Shown here one piece after another: positions 1-8,201 of a stretch of 64,000 bases of DNA; position 1 is the stretch's first letter, and every line of letters begins with the position of its first letter. Below the pieces are notes generated by a model. The model worked only from the letters and a program-made list of their open reading frames with translations. It was not told where the DNA came from and ran no database searches. The DNA is from an uncultured Clostridia bacterium (GTDB taxonomy: Bacteria; Bacillota; Clostridia; Oscillospirales; Acutalibacteraceae), in assembly GCA_944384995.1 (NCBI GenBank), contig CALWVN010000008.1, positions 20,460 to 84,459 of the forward strand. The letters run 5' to 3'. The translations under genes and the position numbers were made by a program.

Positions 1-102
1 GGCAAGCACGATAAGCGCAATTTTTTTCTTCTTGTCAAGCCCATGCTTGCGATTGCGCGGCGCACGCGGGCTTTTCTTTTTATAAGTAGAGGAAAATTCC
101 AT
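1..102 (-). CDS. Partial membrane-anchored protein, N-terminus only
   Basis: Only the first 34 codons lie in the window; the gene runs off the left edge. The start ATG at 102 follows an AAGGAAGG ribosome site about 8 bases upstream. The peptide begins MEFSSTYKKK, is very rich in Lys and Arg up to about residue 27, and then enters a hydrophobic stretch (IALIVLA). This is the pattern of a short positive cytoplasmic tail followed by a signal anchor, as in LytR-type or other cell-envelope proteins. The family cannot be told from this fragment. It is divergent from the pst operon and has its own good promoter. Confidence 0.7.
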   Translation of the reverse strand, partial: MEFSSTYKKKSPRAPRNRKHGLDKKKKIALIVLA

Positions 103-138
103 GGTGTCCTTCCTTTGCCGTCAATTCTTTGTAAACAC

Positions 139-167
139 AGTATATGCGCAAAGCGGCGGCTTGTCAA
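139..167 (-). promoter_or_regulatory. Sigma-A promoter for the partial leftward gene
   Basis: On the minus strand TTGACA (167-162) is followed after exactly 17 bases by TATACT (144-139). It lies about 40 bases upstream of the start codon at 102. Both hexamers are near consensus. Confidence 0.8.
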
Positions 168-248
168 TAAAAGAACGCCGATTTCCTGTAAGTCCCGGCA
201 GCTGTTGTTTTGTATGCCCGTTATTGTGCGGCGCATACTAAAATTGAT

Positions 249-295
249 TTTACAAAATCTTTACGAAATCGTTTTTGCTTTACGCACTTTTAACG
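249..295 (+). promoter_or_regulatory. Pho-box-like direct repeats upstream of pstS
   Basis: Four TTTACA-like hexamers sit on the plus strand: TTTACA at 249, TTTACG at 260, TTTACG at 279 and TTAACG at 290. Within each pair the period is 11 bases, about one helical turn. This matches the known binding pattern of PhoP-type regulators (TTAACA-like repeats). A possible -10, TAACAT at 314-319, lies downstream with no clear -35, as expected for an activated promoter. PhoP and PhoR are encoded at the end of the same operon, so autoregulation under phosphate starvation is the likely reading. Confidence 0.65.
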
Positions 296-362
296 CAACC
301 GTGCTTGCAGCTTTAACATTGGTCGAATAAGCTTGTTTCATACCGAAAAAAGGAGAATATGT

Positions 363-1238
363 ATGAAAAAAACAGTTTTAGGTATTTTGGCCGGCGTGCT
401 GGCAATTGTTATGTTGCTTGCGGGCTGCGCAGGAGGCGAATTTGACACGACGGATGAGATCACGGTCATTTCCCGTGAGGAGGGCTCGGGGACGCGCGGC
501 GCATTTGTAGAGCTGTTCGGTGTGGAGGAAGAGGACGAAAACGGCGAAAAGGTGGACCGCACCGTGGCGACTGCCGATGTGCAGACCAGCACGGGCGTGG
601 TGCTCACCAGCGTGTCGGGCAACCGCAACGCCATCGGTTATATTTCACTGGGTTCCTTAAACGATACGGTCAAGGCGCTGCAAATCGACGGCGTCGCGCC
701 CTCCGTAGCGGCGGTCAAGGACGGCAGCTACAAGATCGCGCGGCCTTTTAACATCGCGTATAACGAAAATACGCTCTCCGACGCGGCACGGGAGTTTATC
801 GATTATATCCTCTCGGCCGAAGGACAGCAGATCGTCGAAGAAGCGGGCTATATCCCCGTTTCGGAAACCGCTGCGGCCTTTGCTCCTTCGGGCGCTTCGG
901 GAACGGTGACGGTGTCGGGCTCGTCCTCGGTGACGCCGGTCATGGAAAAGCTCAAGGAGGCGTTTGCCGCCGTGAACGCGAATATTACCGTAGAGGTCAA
1001 TATGAGCGATTCCACCACCGGTATGACGGACGCGGCAAGCGGCAACTGCGACATCGGCATGGCGAGCCGCGCGCTCAAAGACAGTGAGCTTTCTTCAGGC
1101 CTTACCGGCACGCAGATCGCGCTCGACGGCATCGCGGTGATCGTCAATCCCGAAAATCCGCTGACTTCACTTTCCAGCGAACAGGTCAAATCGATCTATG
1201 TCGGCGACGCGACCGTCTGGGCGGACGTCATGGAATAA
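363..1238 (+). CDS. pstS: Phosphate-binding lipoprotein PstS, circularly permuted
   Basis: Substrate-binding lipoprotein of the Pst phosphate ABC transporter, anchored outside the membrane. The start ATG at 363 follows AAGGAG. A lipobox LLAGC gives acylated Cys22. The order of the two half-domains is reversed relative to ordinary PstS: the SREEGSGTRGAF phosphate loop and its domain come first (about residues 35-170), and the SGSSSVTPVMEKL segment that normally begins the mature protein follows at about 182-195. The protein ends at SIYVGDATVWADVME, the point where the usual protein would pass into the SREEGSGTR half. So this is a 291-residue circular permutation and not a truncation. First gene of pstSCAB-phoU-phoPR. 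Confidence 0.9.
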   Translation: MKKTVLGILAGVLAIVMLLAGCAGGEFDTTDEITVISREEGSGTRGAFVELFGVEEEDENGEKVDRTVATADVQTSTGVVLTSVSGNRNAIGYISLGSLNDTVKALQIDGVAPSVAAVKDGSYKIARPFNIAYNENTLSDAAREFIDYILSAEGQQIVEEAGYIPVSETAAAFAPSGASGTVTVSGSSSVTPVMEKLKEAFAAVNANITVEVNMSDSTTGMTDAASGNCDIGMASRALKDSELSSGLTGTQIALDGIAVIVNPENPLTSLSSEQVKSIYVGDATVWADVME

Positions 1239-1254
1239 AGTGTGAAAACAGTAT

Positions 1255-1283
1255 CTCCCGCCGTGCATTTTGCGCGGCGGGAG
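1255..1283. other. Stem-loop between pstS and pstC
   Basis: A perfect 9-bp stem (CTCCCGCCG / CGGCGGGAG) with an 11-base loop lies between pstS and pstC. No U-run follows, so it is not a clear terminator. A stem here could stabilise the pstS mRNA end and raise PstS relative to the permeases, which is common in transporter operons; that role is inference. Confidence 0.5.
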
Positions 1284-1312
1284 CCCTGTGCGTTTTACGG
1301 AAAGGATAGCCT

Positions 1313-2164
1313 ATGCTTCAAAAAATACGGGAGCGCGGTATGCACCTCCTCTTCTTTCTTTCGGCGGGCGTGAGCATCGCCGCAGTACTTCTGATCTGCA
1401 TCTTTTTGTTTTCGCGCGGCATACCCGCCATACGCGAGATCGGGGTGCAGGAATTCCTGCTGGGCAAGGTCTGGAAGCCCTCTTCCGATCTGTACGGCAT
1501 TTTCCCCATGATCATCGGCAGCTTATATGTTACGGCGGGGGCGATCGCCGTCGGCGTGCCCGTAGGGGTCTTGACGGCGGTGTTCCTCGCGTTTTTCTGC
1601 CCGGGGCGCATCTATCGTTTCTTGAAACCGGCTGTAGATCTGCTTGCGGGGATTCCCTCGGTGGTCTACGGCTTTTTCGGGCTGATGGTGATCGTGCCGT
1701 TTATCCGCAATACCTTCGGCGGCAGCGGCACAAGCTGGTTGGCGGCAAGCTTAGTGTTAGGGATCATGATTCTGCCGACGGTCATCGGCGTGTCCGAAGC
1801 GGCGCTGCGTGCCGTGCCGAAAAGCTATTATGAGGGGAGCCTCGCTTTAGGCGCAACGCATGAGCGCAGTGTGTTTCGCACCATGCTGCCTGCCGCGGGC
1901 TCCGGTGTGCTTTCCGCGATCATTCTCGGCGTGGGGCGCGCGGTCGGCGAGACGATGGCGGTCATCATGGTCGCGGGCAATCAGGCGGTCATGCCGTCGT
2001 CACTGACCAAAGGGCTTCGCACGCTGACGGCGAATATCGTGCTGGAAATGGGCTACGCTACGGATCTGCACCGAGAGGCGCTTATTGCGACGGCGGTGGT
2101 GTTGTTCGTGTTTGTACTGCTCATCAACCTGTCGTTTTCCGCCGTAAAAAGGAGGAAGGGCTGA
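1313..2164 (+). CDS. pstC: Phosphate ABC transporter permease PstC
   Basis: Inner-membrane permease of the high-affinity phosphate importer. 283 residues with about six hydrophobic segments. The binding-protein-dependent transport signature is visible in the cytoplasmic loop: ...LALGATHERSVFRTMLPAA..., the EAA-type motif that contacts PstB. The GIPSVVYGFFGL segment is typical of PstC/PstA. The start ATG at 1313 has GGAAAGG upstream. It abuts pstA (the TGA of pstC overlaps the pstA ATG region), which suggests coupled translation. Confidence 0.93.
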   Translation: MLQKIRERGMHLLFFLSAGVSIAAVLLICIFLFSRGIPAIREIGVQEFLLGKVWKPSSDLYGIFPMIIGSLYVTAGAIAVGVPVGVLTAVFLAFFCPGRIYRFLKPAVDLLAGIPSVVYGFFGLMVIVPFIRNTFGGSGTSWLAASLVLGIMILPTVIGVSEAALRAVPKSYYEGSLALGATHERSVFRTMLPAAGSGVLSAIILGVGRAVGETMAVIMVAGNQAVMPSSLTKGLRTLTANIVLEMGYATDLHREALIATAVVLFVFVLLINLSFSAVKRRKG

Positions 2165-3033
2165 TGCGCAATACGTCGATCTCCAAAGATCAGGCGGCGC
2201 GCCGCGCCAAACGCAATGCAGCGAGCTTGCGCGCGGCGGTGTATGCGGGCGCAGGAATTTGCATTGCCGTGCTCATCGGAATCTTGATTTACATTTTGGC
2301 AAAAGGCGTGCCGAACCTCACGCCGGAGCTGTTTTCCTTGCAGTATACCTCTGAAAACGCCTCGGTCGTGCCCGCACTGCTCAATACGCTGGTGGTCGTG
2401 GCGCTCTCCCTTGCGATCGCCGTCCCGCTCGGGATCTTTTCCGCGATCTATCTGGTGGAATATGCCAAAAAGGGCAACCGCTTTGTGAAAGTCGTACGCG
2501 TTACGGCGGAAACGCTTGCGGGGATTCCCTCCATCGTATACGGGCTGTTCGGCTATCTGCTGTTCGTCACGACGCTGGGCTTCGGCTATTCCCTGCTCGC
2601 AGGCGCGCTGACGTTGAGCATTATGATCCTGCCTGTTATTCTGCGCACCACCGAAGAAGCGCTGCAAAGCGTGCCCGATCTCTACCGCGAGGGTTCGTTC
2701 GGGCTTGGTGCGGGCAAGCTGCGGACCGTGTTCCGTATCGTCCTGCCCTCTGCCGCGCCCGGTATTCTCGCGGGCGTGATCCTTGCCGTCGGACGGCTCG
2801 TCGGCGAAACGGCGGCGCTCATTTTCACGGCAGGTACGGTGGCGCAGACGCCCGACAGCCTCTTGGGCTCGGGCCGCACGCTCGCGGTGCATCTATATGC
2901 ATTGTGGAACGAGGGGCTTGCAACGGAAAAGGCGTATGCCACGGCGGTGATTTTGCTGGTGCTCGTGGCGGGCATCAACACGCTCTCCTCAGTGATCGCC
3001 TCAAAATGGACGAAAGGAAACAAAAATGGATAA
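2164..3033 (+). CDS. pstA: Phosphate ABC transporter permease PstA
   Basis: Second permease of the Pst transporter, 289 residues with about six membrane spans. It shows the family segments [15 protein letters not shown] and the EAA-like loop ([21 protein letters not shown]). The N-terminus is basic ([15 protein letters not shown]) and cytoplasmic. The start overlaps the end of pstC and its own end overlaps pstB by 8 bases, so the four transporter genes are tightly coupled. Confidence 0.93.
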   Translation: MRNTSISKDQAARRAKRNAASLRAAVYAGAGICIAVLIGILIYILAKGVPNLTPELFSLQYTSENASVVPALLNTLVVVALSLAIAVPLGIFSAIYLVEYAKKGNRFVKVVRVTAETLAGIPSIVYGLFGYLLFVTTLGFGYSLLAGALTLSIMILPVILRTTEEALQSVPDLYREGSFGLGAGKLRTVFRIVLPSAAPGILAGVILAVGRLVGETAALIFTAGTVAQTPDSLLGSGRTLAVHLYALWNEGLATEKAYATAVILLVLVAGINTLSSVIASKWTKGNKNG

Positions 3034-3778
3034 CGTTTGCATCGATATACAAAAATTTGACCTGTTTTACGGGGATTTTCAAGCGCTCAAAAATGTCAGC
3101 CTGCAGATCCCGAAGCAGCGCATCACGGCATTTATCGGGCCGTCCGGCTGTGGGAAATCCACGCTCTTAAAATCCCTAAACCGGATGAATGACCTTGTGG
3201 AGGGCTGCCGCACGACCGGCGACATCACACTCGACGGCGATAACATCCGCCAAATGGATCCGAATGTCCTGCGCCGCCGCGTGGGCATGGTGTTCCAAAA
3301 GCCCAACCCCTTCCCGATGAGCGTCTATGACAACATCGCCTACGGGCCGCGCACCCACGGCGTGCGCAAAAAGGCGGAACTCGACGAGATCGTGGAGCGC
3401 GCGCTCACTGCCGCGGCGATCTTCGACGAGGTCAAGGACAGATTGAAAAAATCCGCGCTCGGCCTTTCCGGCGGGCAGCAGCAGCGCCTGTGCATAGCGC
3501 GTGCACTCGCCGTCGAGCCCGAGGTGCTTTTGATGGATGAGCCCACAAGCGCGCTCGACCCCATTTCAACGGGGAAGATCGAAGAGCTCGCGCTTTCGCT
3601 TCGGAAAACGTATACCATCGTCATTGTGACGCACAATATGCAGCAGGCGACGCGCATTTCCGACCGCACGGCGTTCTTTCTTTTGGGTGAGCTTGTGGAG
3701 GCGGATGCGACCGAGCAGCTTTTTGCGACGCCGCGTGACCGGCGCACGGAGGACTATATCACAGGGAGGTTCGGATGA
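3026..3778 (+). CDS. pstB: Phosphate ABC transporter ATPase PstB
   Basis: ATP-binding subunit that powers phosphate import through PstC/PstA. 250 residues, normal length. Walker [10 protein letters not shown] at 38-46, ABC signature LSGGQQQR at about 147-154, Walker [13 protein letters not shown] at about 167-178, and the H-loop in VTHNMQQA. The [12 protein letters not shown] segment after the Q-loop is characteristic of PstB. The start ATG at 3026 follows CGAAAGGAAAC. It overlaps phoU by 4 bases (ATGA). Confidence 0.96.
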   Translation: MDNVCIDIQKFDLFYGDFQALKNVSLQIPKQRITAFIGPSGCGKSTLLKSLNRMNDLVEGCRTTGDITLDGDNIRQMDPNVLRRRVGMVFQKPNPFPMSVYDNIAYGPRTHGVRKKAELDEIVERALTAAAIFDEVKDRLKKSALGLSGGQQQRLCIARALAVEPEVLLMDEPTSALDPISTGKIEELALSLRKTYTIVIVTHNMQQATRISDRTAFFLLGELVEADATEQLFATPRDRRTEDYITGRFG

Positions 3779-4461
3779 TGCGAAGCAGATTTGAAAGGCA
3801 GCTAAACGAGCTGCATGAGGATATGATCGCCATGGGTACGCTGTGCGAAGCGGCGATCGGTGAAGCGGTACGCGTCCTGTTTGCCGCCGACCGGGAAGCC
3901 GCCCGACAGGTGGTGTACGGCGATCGAGATATCGACCGTAAGGAGCATGAGATCGAAGGGCTTTGCCTGCGCCTTTTGCTGCAGCAGCAGCCCGTGGCAC
4001 GCGATCTGCGGCATATCTCGGCCGCATTGAAAATGATCACGGACATGGAGCGTATCGGCGACCAGGCGGCGGATATTGCCGAGATCACCCAGCACTTCCG
4101 CTTGCCGCAAAACCCTGCGAGCGAACGGCATATCTCCAAAATGGCGGACGCCGTCAAGGCGATGGTTACCGAGAGCATCGACGCCTTCGTGCGCGAGGAC
4201 GAGCCGCTGGCGCGCAAGGTGCTTGCAAGCGATGACGAGGTAGATCGCTTGTTTTTCAAGCTGCGAAGTGATATAATAGACATGATCTCCCAAAATCCCG
4301 CCGGCGGCGAGGAAGCGGTGGATCTTCTGATGGTCGCAAAATACCTCGAACGCATCGGCGACCACGCCGAAAACATCGCGGAATGGGCGCTGTTCACCAT
4401 AACGGGCGAACGCCCCGACGACGGTTCGGCGGCGCCGGGCACAGAGAAAGGAAACGTATGA
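3775..4461 (+). CDS. phoU: Phosphate signalling protein PhoU
   Basis: Helical regulator linking the Pst transporter to the PhoR kinase; it represses the Pho response when phosphate is plentiful. 228 residues with the two PhoU repeats, each carrying the ERIGD metal-binding helix: [13 protein letters not shown] at about 91-103 and [14 protein letters not shown] at about 191-204. The start ATG at 3775 overlaps the pstB stop and follows GGGAGG. Its stop overlaps the phoP start by 4 bases. Confidence 0.95.
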   Translation: MMRSRFERQLNELHEDMIAMGTLCEAAIGEAVRVLFAADREAARQVVYGDRDIDRKEHEIEGLCLRLLLQQQPVARDLRHISAALKMITDMERIGDQAADIAEITQHFRLPQNPASERHISKMADAVKAMVTESIDAFVREDEPLARKVLASDDEVDRLFFKLRSDIIDMISQNPAGGEEAVDLLMVAKYLERIGDHAENIAEWALFTITGERPDDGSAAPGTEKGNV

Positions 4462-5132
4462 TCTATTACGCCGAGGACGATAAAAGCATCCGCGAGCTTG
4501 TAGTGTATACGCTGCAAAGCACGGGGTACGAGGCGCGGGGCGTTGAAAACGGCGAAGCGCTGTTTGCGGCGATCCGTGAACAGCCGCCGGAGCTGATCCT
4601 GTTGGACATCATGCTGCCCGGCGAGGACGGCATCTCGATCTTAAAAAAGCTGCGCGCGAGTGACGATACCAAGGATATCCCCGTGATCCTGCTGACGGCA
4701 AAGGGCTCGGAATACGACAAGGTCAAGGGGCTCGACTGCGGCGCGGACGACTACATCACCAAGCCCTTTGGCATGATGGAGACCGTTTCGCGCGTGCGCG
4801 CCGTGCTGCGGCGTGCACAGCGCCGCGAGGACGGCGAGGTTTACCGCTGCGGGCCTATCGAGCTCAACGTCAAAACGCACCGCGTGTATGTCGACGGCGC
4901 GCCGGTGGAGCTGACGTATAAGGAATTTGCCCTGCTCAAGTATCTTTTGCAAAATGAGGGCATTGCGCTCACGCGTGACATGCTGCTGGAAAAAATCTGG
5001 GGCTACGACTTCGACGGGGAGACACGCACCGCCGACGTACATATCCGCACCCTGCGCGCAAAGCTCGGCGACGCGGGAAAATATGTCGAGACCGTCCGCG
5101 GGGTCGGCTATCGGATCGGCGGTGAAGGCTGA
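4458..5132 (+). CDS. phoP: Response regulator PhoP/PhoB, OmpR family
   Basis: DNA-binding response regulator for phosphate starvation. Receiver domain with acidic pocket EDD (6-8), phospho-acceptor Asp50 in ILLDIMLPG, and the conserved LLTAKG threonine/lysine segment; then an OmpR-type winged helix (residues about 125-224) ending RTADVHIRTLRAKL...VRGVGYRIG. I chose ATG 4458, which gives the standard N-terminus MIYYAEDD; a longer in-frame start at 4383 would lie inside phoU. Its targets probably include the repeats at 249-295. Confidence 0.94.
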   Translation: MIYYAEDDKSIRELVVYTLQSTGYEARGVENGEALFAAIREQPPELILLDIMLPGEDGISILKKLRASDDTKDIPVILLTAKGSEYDKVKGLDCGADDYITKPFGMMETVSRVRAVLRRAQRREDGEVYRCGPIELNVKTHRVYVDGAPVELTYKEFALLKYLLQNEGIALTRDMLLEKIWGYDFDGETRTADVHIRTLRAKLGDAGKYVETVRGVGYRIGGEG

Positions 5133-6388
5133 TGCGGCACAGCCCGATAAAAATCGTTTTGGCCTATATCGTAGCGCTGCTGCCCGGTATCGCGGGGCTC
5201 ATCCTTTTGGTGCTGCGGCTCGATGATATCTGGGCTTTGGTGTGCGCGGGCGTTTTGGCGTTGTTTTCCTGCGGACTGCTGGCGCTGATGCGCTATTGCT
5301 TCAAGCTGGAAGCGGATTACACAAAACGGCTGCAAGTGCACGACGAGGAAGCCGCGCGCCGCGAAAAACAGCTGGCGCAAAGCGTAGAGGAGTTCAACGC
5401 CATCATCGCGGGCATGCCCGACGGGCTGGTCGTTTTTGCCGCCGACGGCTCTATCGTTTCCGCCAATCCCGCCGCGCGGGAGATCTTAGCGGGCGACACA
5501 ACGGGCGGGTATCAATCCCTCAGCCGCGAAAAGCACTATCTTTCCGTGGTGGAAAGCGCCCTTGCCGGCGAGACGAAAACCAAAAAAATGAAGCGTGCGG
5601 GGCGGGTGTATTCCCTGTCGGCAGCGCCTGCGGCGGGCACGGAGAAAAACACCGCCGCCGTGCTGTTTATCGTAGACATCACGGACGCGGAGCTTTCCAA
5701 AAAAATGCGCCGTGAGTTTTCCGCCAACGTCTCGCACGAGCTGAAAACGCCCCTGACCTCGATCCTCGGCTACGCCGAGATCATCGGCAACGGGCTTGTA
5801 AAGCCGGAGGACATCCCGAAATTCGCAGGGCGTATCCGCAAGGAGGCTGCCCGGCTTTTGACGCTCATTGAGGATATCATCAAACTTTCTCGTCTTGATG
5901 AGGACGAACTGCGTGCCGAATTCGCGCCGGTCGAGCTGCACGGGCTGTGCGAGGCGGTGCTCGGCGAGCTTGCCGCAAAAGCCGAAAAGTCGCAGGTGAC
6001 GCTCTCGCTTACGGGCGGGGAAACGGTCGTAAGCGGCTTCGAGCCCGCGCTTTATGAAATGGTGCACAACCTCTGCGACAATGCCATTGCATACAACCGT
6101 CCGGGCGGCGGGGTACGCGTCGCGCTCGAGACAGTAGACGGTAGGCCGCAGCTTTCGGTCTCGGACGACGGCATCGGCATCGCCCCCGAGCACCTCGGAC
6201 GCATTTTCGAACGGTTTTACCGCGTGGACAAAAGCCATTCCAAGGACACGGGCGGCACGGGGCTCGGACTTTCGATCGTCAAGCACGACGCGCAGCTGCA
6301 CGATGCGCAGCTGTCTGTAGACAGCACCCCGGGCGTGGGCACGACCATCCGCGTGCTGTTCCGCGCGCAGGCGAGAGAGAAAGAATAA
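5132..6388 (+). CDS. phoR: Sensor histidine kinase PhoR
   Basis: Membrane histidine kinase partner of PhoP, 418 residues. Two N-terminal membrane spans (about 5-25 and 30-50) joined by a very short loop, so there is almost no extracellular sensor; then a PAS-like domain (about 85-185), HisKA with the phospho-acceptor in SANVSHELKTPLTS (His near 201), and HATPase_c with N box (LCDNAIAYN), G1 (SDDGIGIAPEHL) and G2 (GGTGLGLSIVKH). The residue after KH in the G2 region is Asp (KHDAQLHDAQ), where most relatives have Ala, Ile or Val. The start overlaps the phoP stop (TGATG). It is the last gene of the operon. Confidence 0.93.
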   Translation: MRHSPIKIVLAYIVALLPGIAGLILLVLRLDDIWALVCAGVLALFSCGLLALMRYCFKLEADYTKRLQVHDEEAARREKQLAQSVEEFNAIIAGMPDGLVVFAADGSIVSANPAAREILAGDTTGGYQSLSREKHYLSVVESALAGETKTKKMKRAGRVYSLSAAPAAGTEKNTAAVLFIVDITDAELSKKMRREFSANVSHELKTPLTSILGYAEIIGNGLVKPEDIPKFAGRIRKEAARLLTLIEDIIKLSRLDEDELRAEFAPVELHGLCEAVLGELAAKAEKSQVTLSLTGGETVVSGFEPALYEMVHNLCDNAIAYNRPGGGVRVALETVDGRPQLSVSDDGIGIAPEHLGRIFERFYRVDKSHSKDTGGTGLGLSIVKHDAQLHDAQLSVDSTPGVGTTIRVLFRAQAREKE

Positions 6389-6402
6389 CCGATATGAAAA
6401 AG

Positions 6403-6435
6403 CGGCCCCGCATTTTTGCGGGGCCGTATCTATTT
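6403..6435 (+). terminator. Terminator after phoR
   Basis: A GC-rich stem (CGGCCCCGCA / TGCGGGGCCG) with a tight T-loop lies 15 bases after the phoR stop and is followed by an AT-rich, interrupted T tract. It closes the pst-pho operon. Confidence 0.75.
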
Positions 6436-6553
6436 TATAAACCCCATTTGCATCGTGTATTCGTATCGTGTGAACAGTCCTCGTGATTGTCCGTCCGAGC
6501 AGAGCATTGGAAGAAAACGACCTGCGTTTACGATAAAGCGTAAATGATTTCGC

Positions 6554-6698
6554 GTAGTGGCAGGCTTCCATGCCTGCCCGAGCACAGCGCGGCAAATTAA
6601 AAATCTGCGTCTGTGATAAAAATCGGAATTCTGTTTTTTACAGGGAATAGCTACGAAAATAGACCTCGTTGATGGCAGGCGTGGAAGCCTGCCACTAC
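6554..6698. repeat. Pair of inverted short palindromic repeats
   Basis: A 25-base unit at 6554-6578 (GTAGTGGCAGGCTTCC...) recurs in inverted orientation at 6674-6698 with one mismatch. Each unit is itself partly palindromic (GGCAGGC...GCCTGCC). The roughly 95 bases between them are AT-rich and show no gene. Related units occur at 49452-49519, and a GTAGGG-headed relative is found at 12033-12110 and 36164-36239. The rest of the gap 6436-6764 shows nothing else that I recognise. Confidence 0.75.
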
Positions 6699-6764
6699 GT
6701 GTTGTGCGTAAGCTTTCGGTCTTGCGGATGCTGCTCAATGTCCAAACAGGATTCATGCCGAAAT

Positions 6765-7283
6765 TCATAGACGCAGCGTTTTCGCATAATACAAGACGAT
6801 TTCCCCGTCCTCGTCCGCTTCTGCCAAAAACGCCGTATAGCCCCAGTGCCGGTAAATGGCGCGGCTGCGCGTCTCGTGCTTTTCTACACCGATGGTCAGG
6901 CGCGTAAAGCCCCGCGCGGCGGCATACCGTTCCATTTCTTTTAGGAGCGCCGAAATGTGCCCTTGCCCCTCATAGGCCTTGCGGATGCGCAGGGCGTTGA
7001 TGTTCGCCGTATGCACGCCGTCGGCAAGCCATTCCCGCCCGCGCACGGCGTCCGCTTGCGGCGAAAACAACAGCGTTCCCTCGCCGACGGGCGTTCCGTT
7101 ATGCAGAACCGCGAACGTCGCGCCTGTGCCGTCGCGGTTGAGCTGCAAAAACGCCCGCTTCCACGCGCGGTACCGACGGTCGAACGGGTGCTCCAGAATG
7201 CTTCGGTTCCAAAGGCGGCAAAGCTCTTTCTCGGTCGTTTTCCTGTATTGAAACACGCAAAACGCCCCCCCTTTTTTCTCCAT
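6765..7283 (-). CDS. GNAT-family N-acetyltransferase
   Basis: Likely acetyl-CoA dependent acetyltransferase of unknown substrate. 172 residues from ATG 7283; a GTG at 7256 (after AAGGGGGGG) would give VFQYRKTTEKEL and is the better fit to the family N-terminus and ribosome site. Motif A is seen in INALRIRKAYEGQGHISALLKEME, with a Q/G-x-G-x-(G/A)-like pyrophosphate loop (EGQGHIS), and motif B in LTIGVEKHETRSRAIYRHWGY, the usual GNAT C-terminal half. The open frame extends upstream to 7955 but that part is opposite rlmB and is not real. The gene stands alone, convergent with the pst operon. Confidence 0.8.
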   Translation of the reverse strand: MEKKGGAFCVFQYRKTTEKELCRLWNRSILEHPFDRRYRAWKRAFLQLNRDGTGATFAVLHNGTPVGEGTLLFSPQADAVRGREWLADGVHTANINALRIRKAYEGQGHISALLKEMERYAAARGFTRLTIGVEKHETRSRAIYRHWGYTAFLAEADEDGEIVLYYAKTLRL

Positions 7284-7359
7284 TCTATCCAAAATCCTCC
7301 GCGCTGTCAATTTGCGGCGGCAGCGCGCGGGCGGCTTGAAAATTCGGTATAAAAAATGG

Positions 7360-7388
7360 TTGTACAAGCACACAAGATATGGTATAAT
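7360..7388 (+). promoter_or_regulatory. Sigma-A promoter for rlmB
   Basis: TTGTAC (7360-7365), a 17-base spacer and a perfect TATAAT (7383-7388), about 50 bases upstream of the rlmB start. Confidence 0.8.
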
Positions 7389-7436
7389 CTTATAATAACT
7401 ATGCCTATGTGCCATACGGCGTGAAAGGGGCGGGCT

Positions 7437-8198
7437 ATGCCGCGGGATGCGAAAAATCAAGATCTCATCATCGGGCGCAACGCCGTAGCGGAGGCGCTGC
7501 GCGCCGACCGCACGATCGACACGCTGTATGTGCTCGCCGGGGAACGCGCACCGGCGGTGCGCCGGCTGGCTGCCGCCTGCCGTGAAAACGGCGCGGTCGT
7601 CAAAGAAGTGGACCGCAAAAAGCTCGATACGCTCTGCGGCGGCGGGGTGCATCAGGGCGTGGCGGCGTTCACCGCCGCGCATGATTACGCGAGCCTTACG
7701 GATATTCTCGCCGTTGCCGAAGCGCGCGGCGAACCGCCGTTCGTGGTCGTCTGTGACGAATTGGAGGATCCGCACAATCTCGGCGCGGTTCTGCGCACGG
7801 CGGAGGCGGCGGGTGCGCACGGGGTGGTCATCCCCAAACGCCGCAGCGCACAGCTTTCCGCGACGGTCGCTAAGACTTCGGCGGGGGCGCTTGAATACAT
7901 CCCCGTCGCGCGCGTACCGAATCTGCCTGCGGCGCTCGACGAACTCAAGGCACACGGCTGCTGGGTCTATGGTGCGGACATGGACGGCACGGATTACAAA
8001 AAAACGGATTTTTCCGGCGGCGTGGCGCTGGTCGTCGGTGCGGAGGGCAAGGGCCTTGGGCGGCTCGTGCGGGAAAAATGCGATTTCATCGTGTCCCTGC
8101 CCATGAAAGGGAAGATCAATTCGCTCAACGCCTCGGTGGCGGCGGGCATTTTGCTGTATGAAATCGCTTCACACAGATCTTTGGAGGCTGAGGTGTAA
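7437..8198 (+). CDS. rlmB: 23S rRNA (guanosine-2'-O-)-methyltransferase RlmB-type
   Basis: SpoU-family RNA ribose methyltransferase, 253 residues. An N-terminal substrate-binding domain starts IIGRNAVAEALRADR, followed by the SPOUT catalytic domain with motif 1 LEDPHNLGAVLRTAEAAG (conserved Asn and Arg), motif 2 LVVGAEGKGLGRLV and motif 3 LPMKGKINSLNASVAAGILLYE. These are the trefoil-knot SAM-binding residues. Acts on large-subunit rRNA or possibly tRNA; the exact target is inferred from family. Start ATG 7437 after GAAAGGGG. Three bases separate it from the next gene. Confidence 0.92.
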   Translation: MPRDAKNQDLIIGRNAVAEALRADRTIDTLYVLAGERAPAVRRLAAACRENGAVVKEVDRKKLDTLCGGGVHQGVAAFTAAHDYASLTDILAVAEARGEPPFVVVCDELEDPHNLGAVLRTAEAAGAHGVVIPKRRSAQLSATVAKTSAGALEYIPVARVPNLPAALDELKAHGCWVYGADMDGTDYKKTDFSGGVALVVGAEGKGLGRLVREKCDFIVSLPMKGKINSLNASVAAGILLYEIASHRSLEAEV

Positions 8199-8201
8199 GG
8201 C

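Noticed and set aside
43-330. Open frame of 95 residues before pstS
   Set aside because: It covers the divergent promoter and the Pho-box repeats, has no ribosome site and no recognisable protein pattern.
1139-1238. PstS truncated by a frameshift at its 3' end
   Set aside because: Both halves are complete and only in swapped order; the end coincides with the natural domain joint.
6765-7955. Continuous 396-residue minus frame including the GNAT gene
   Set aside because: Only the C-terminal 172 residues look like a protein; the rest is the antisense of rlmB.
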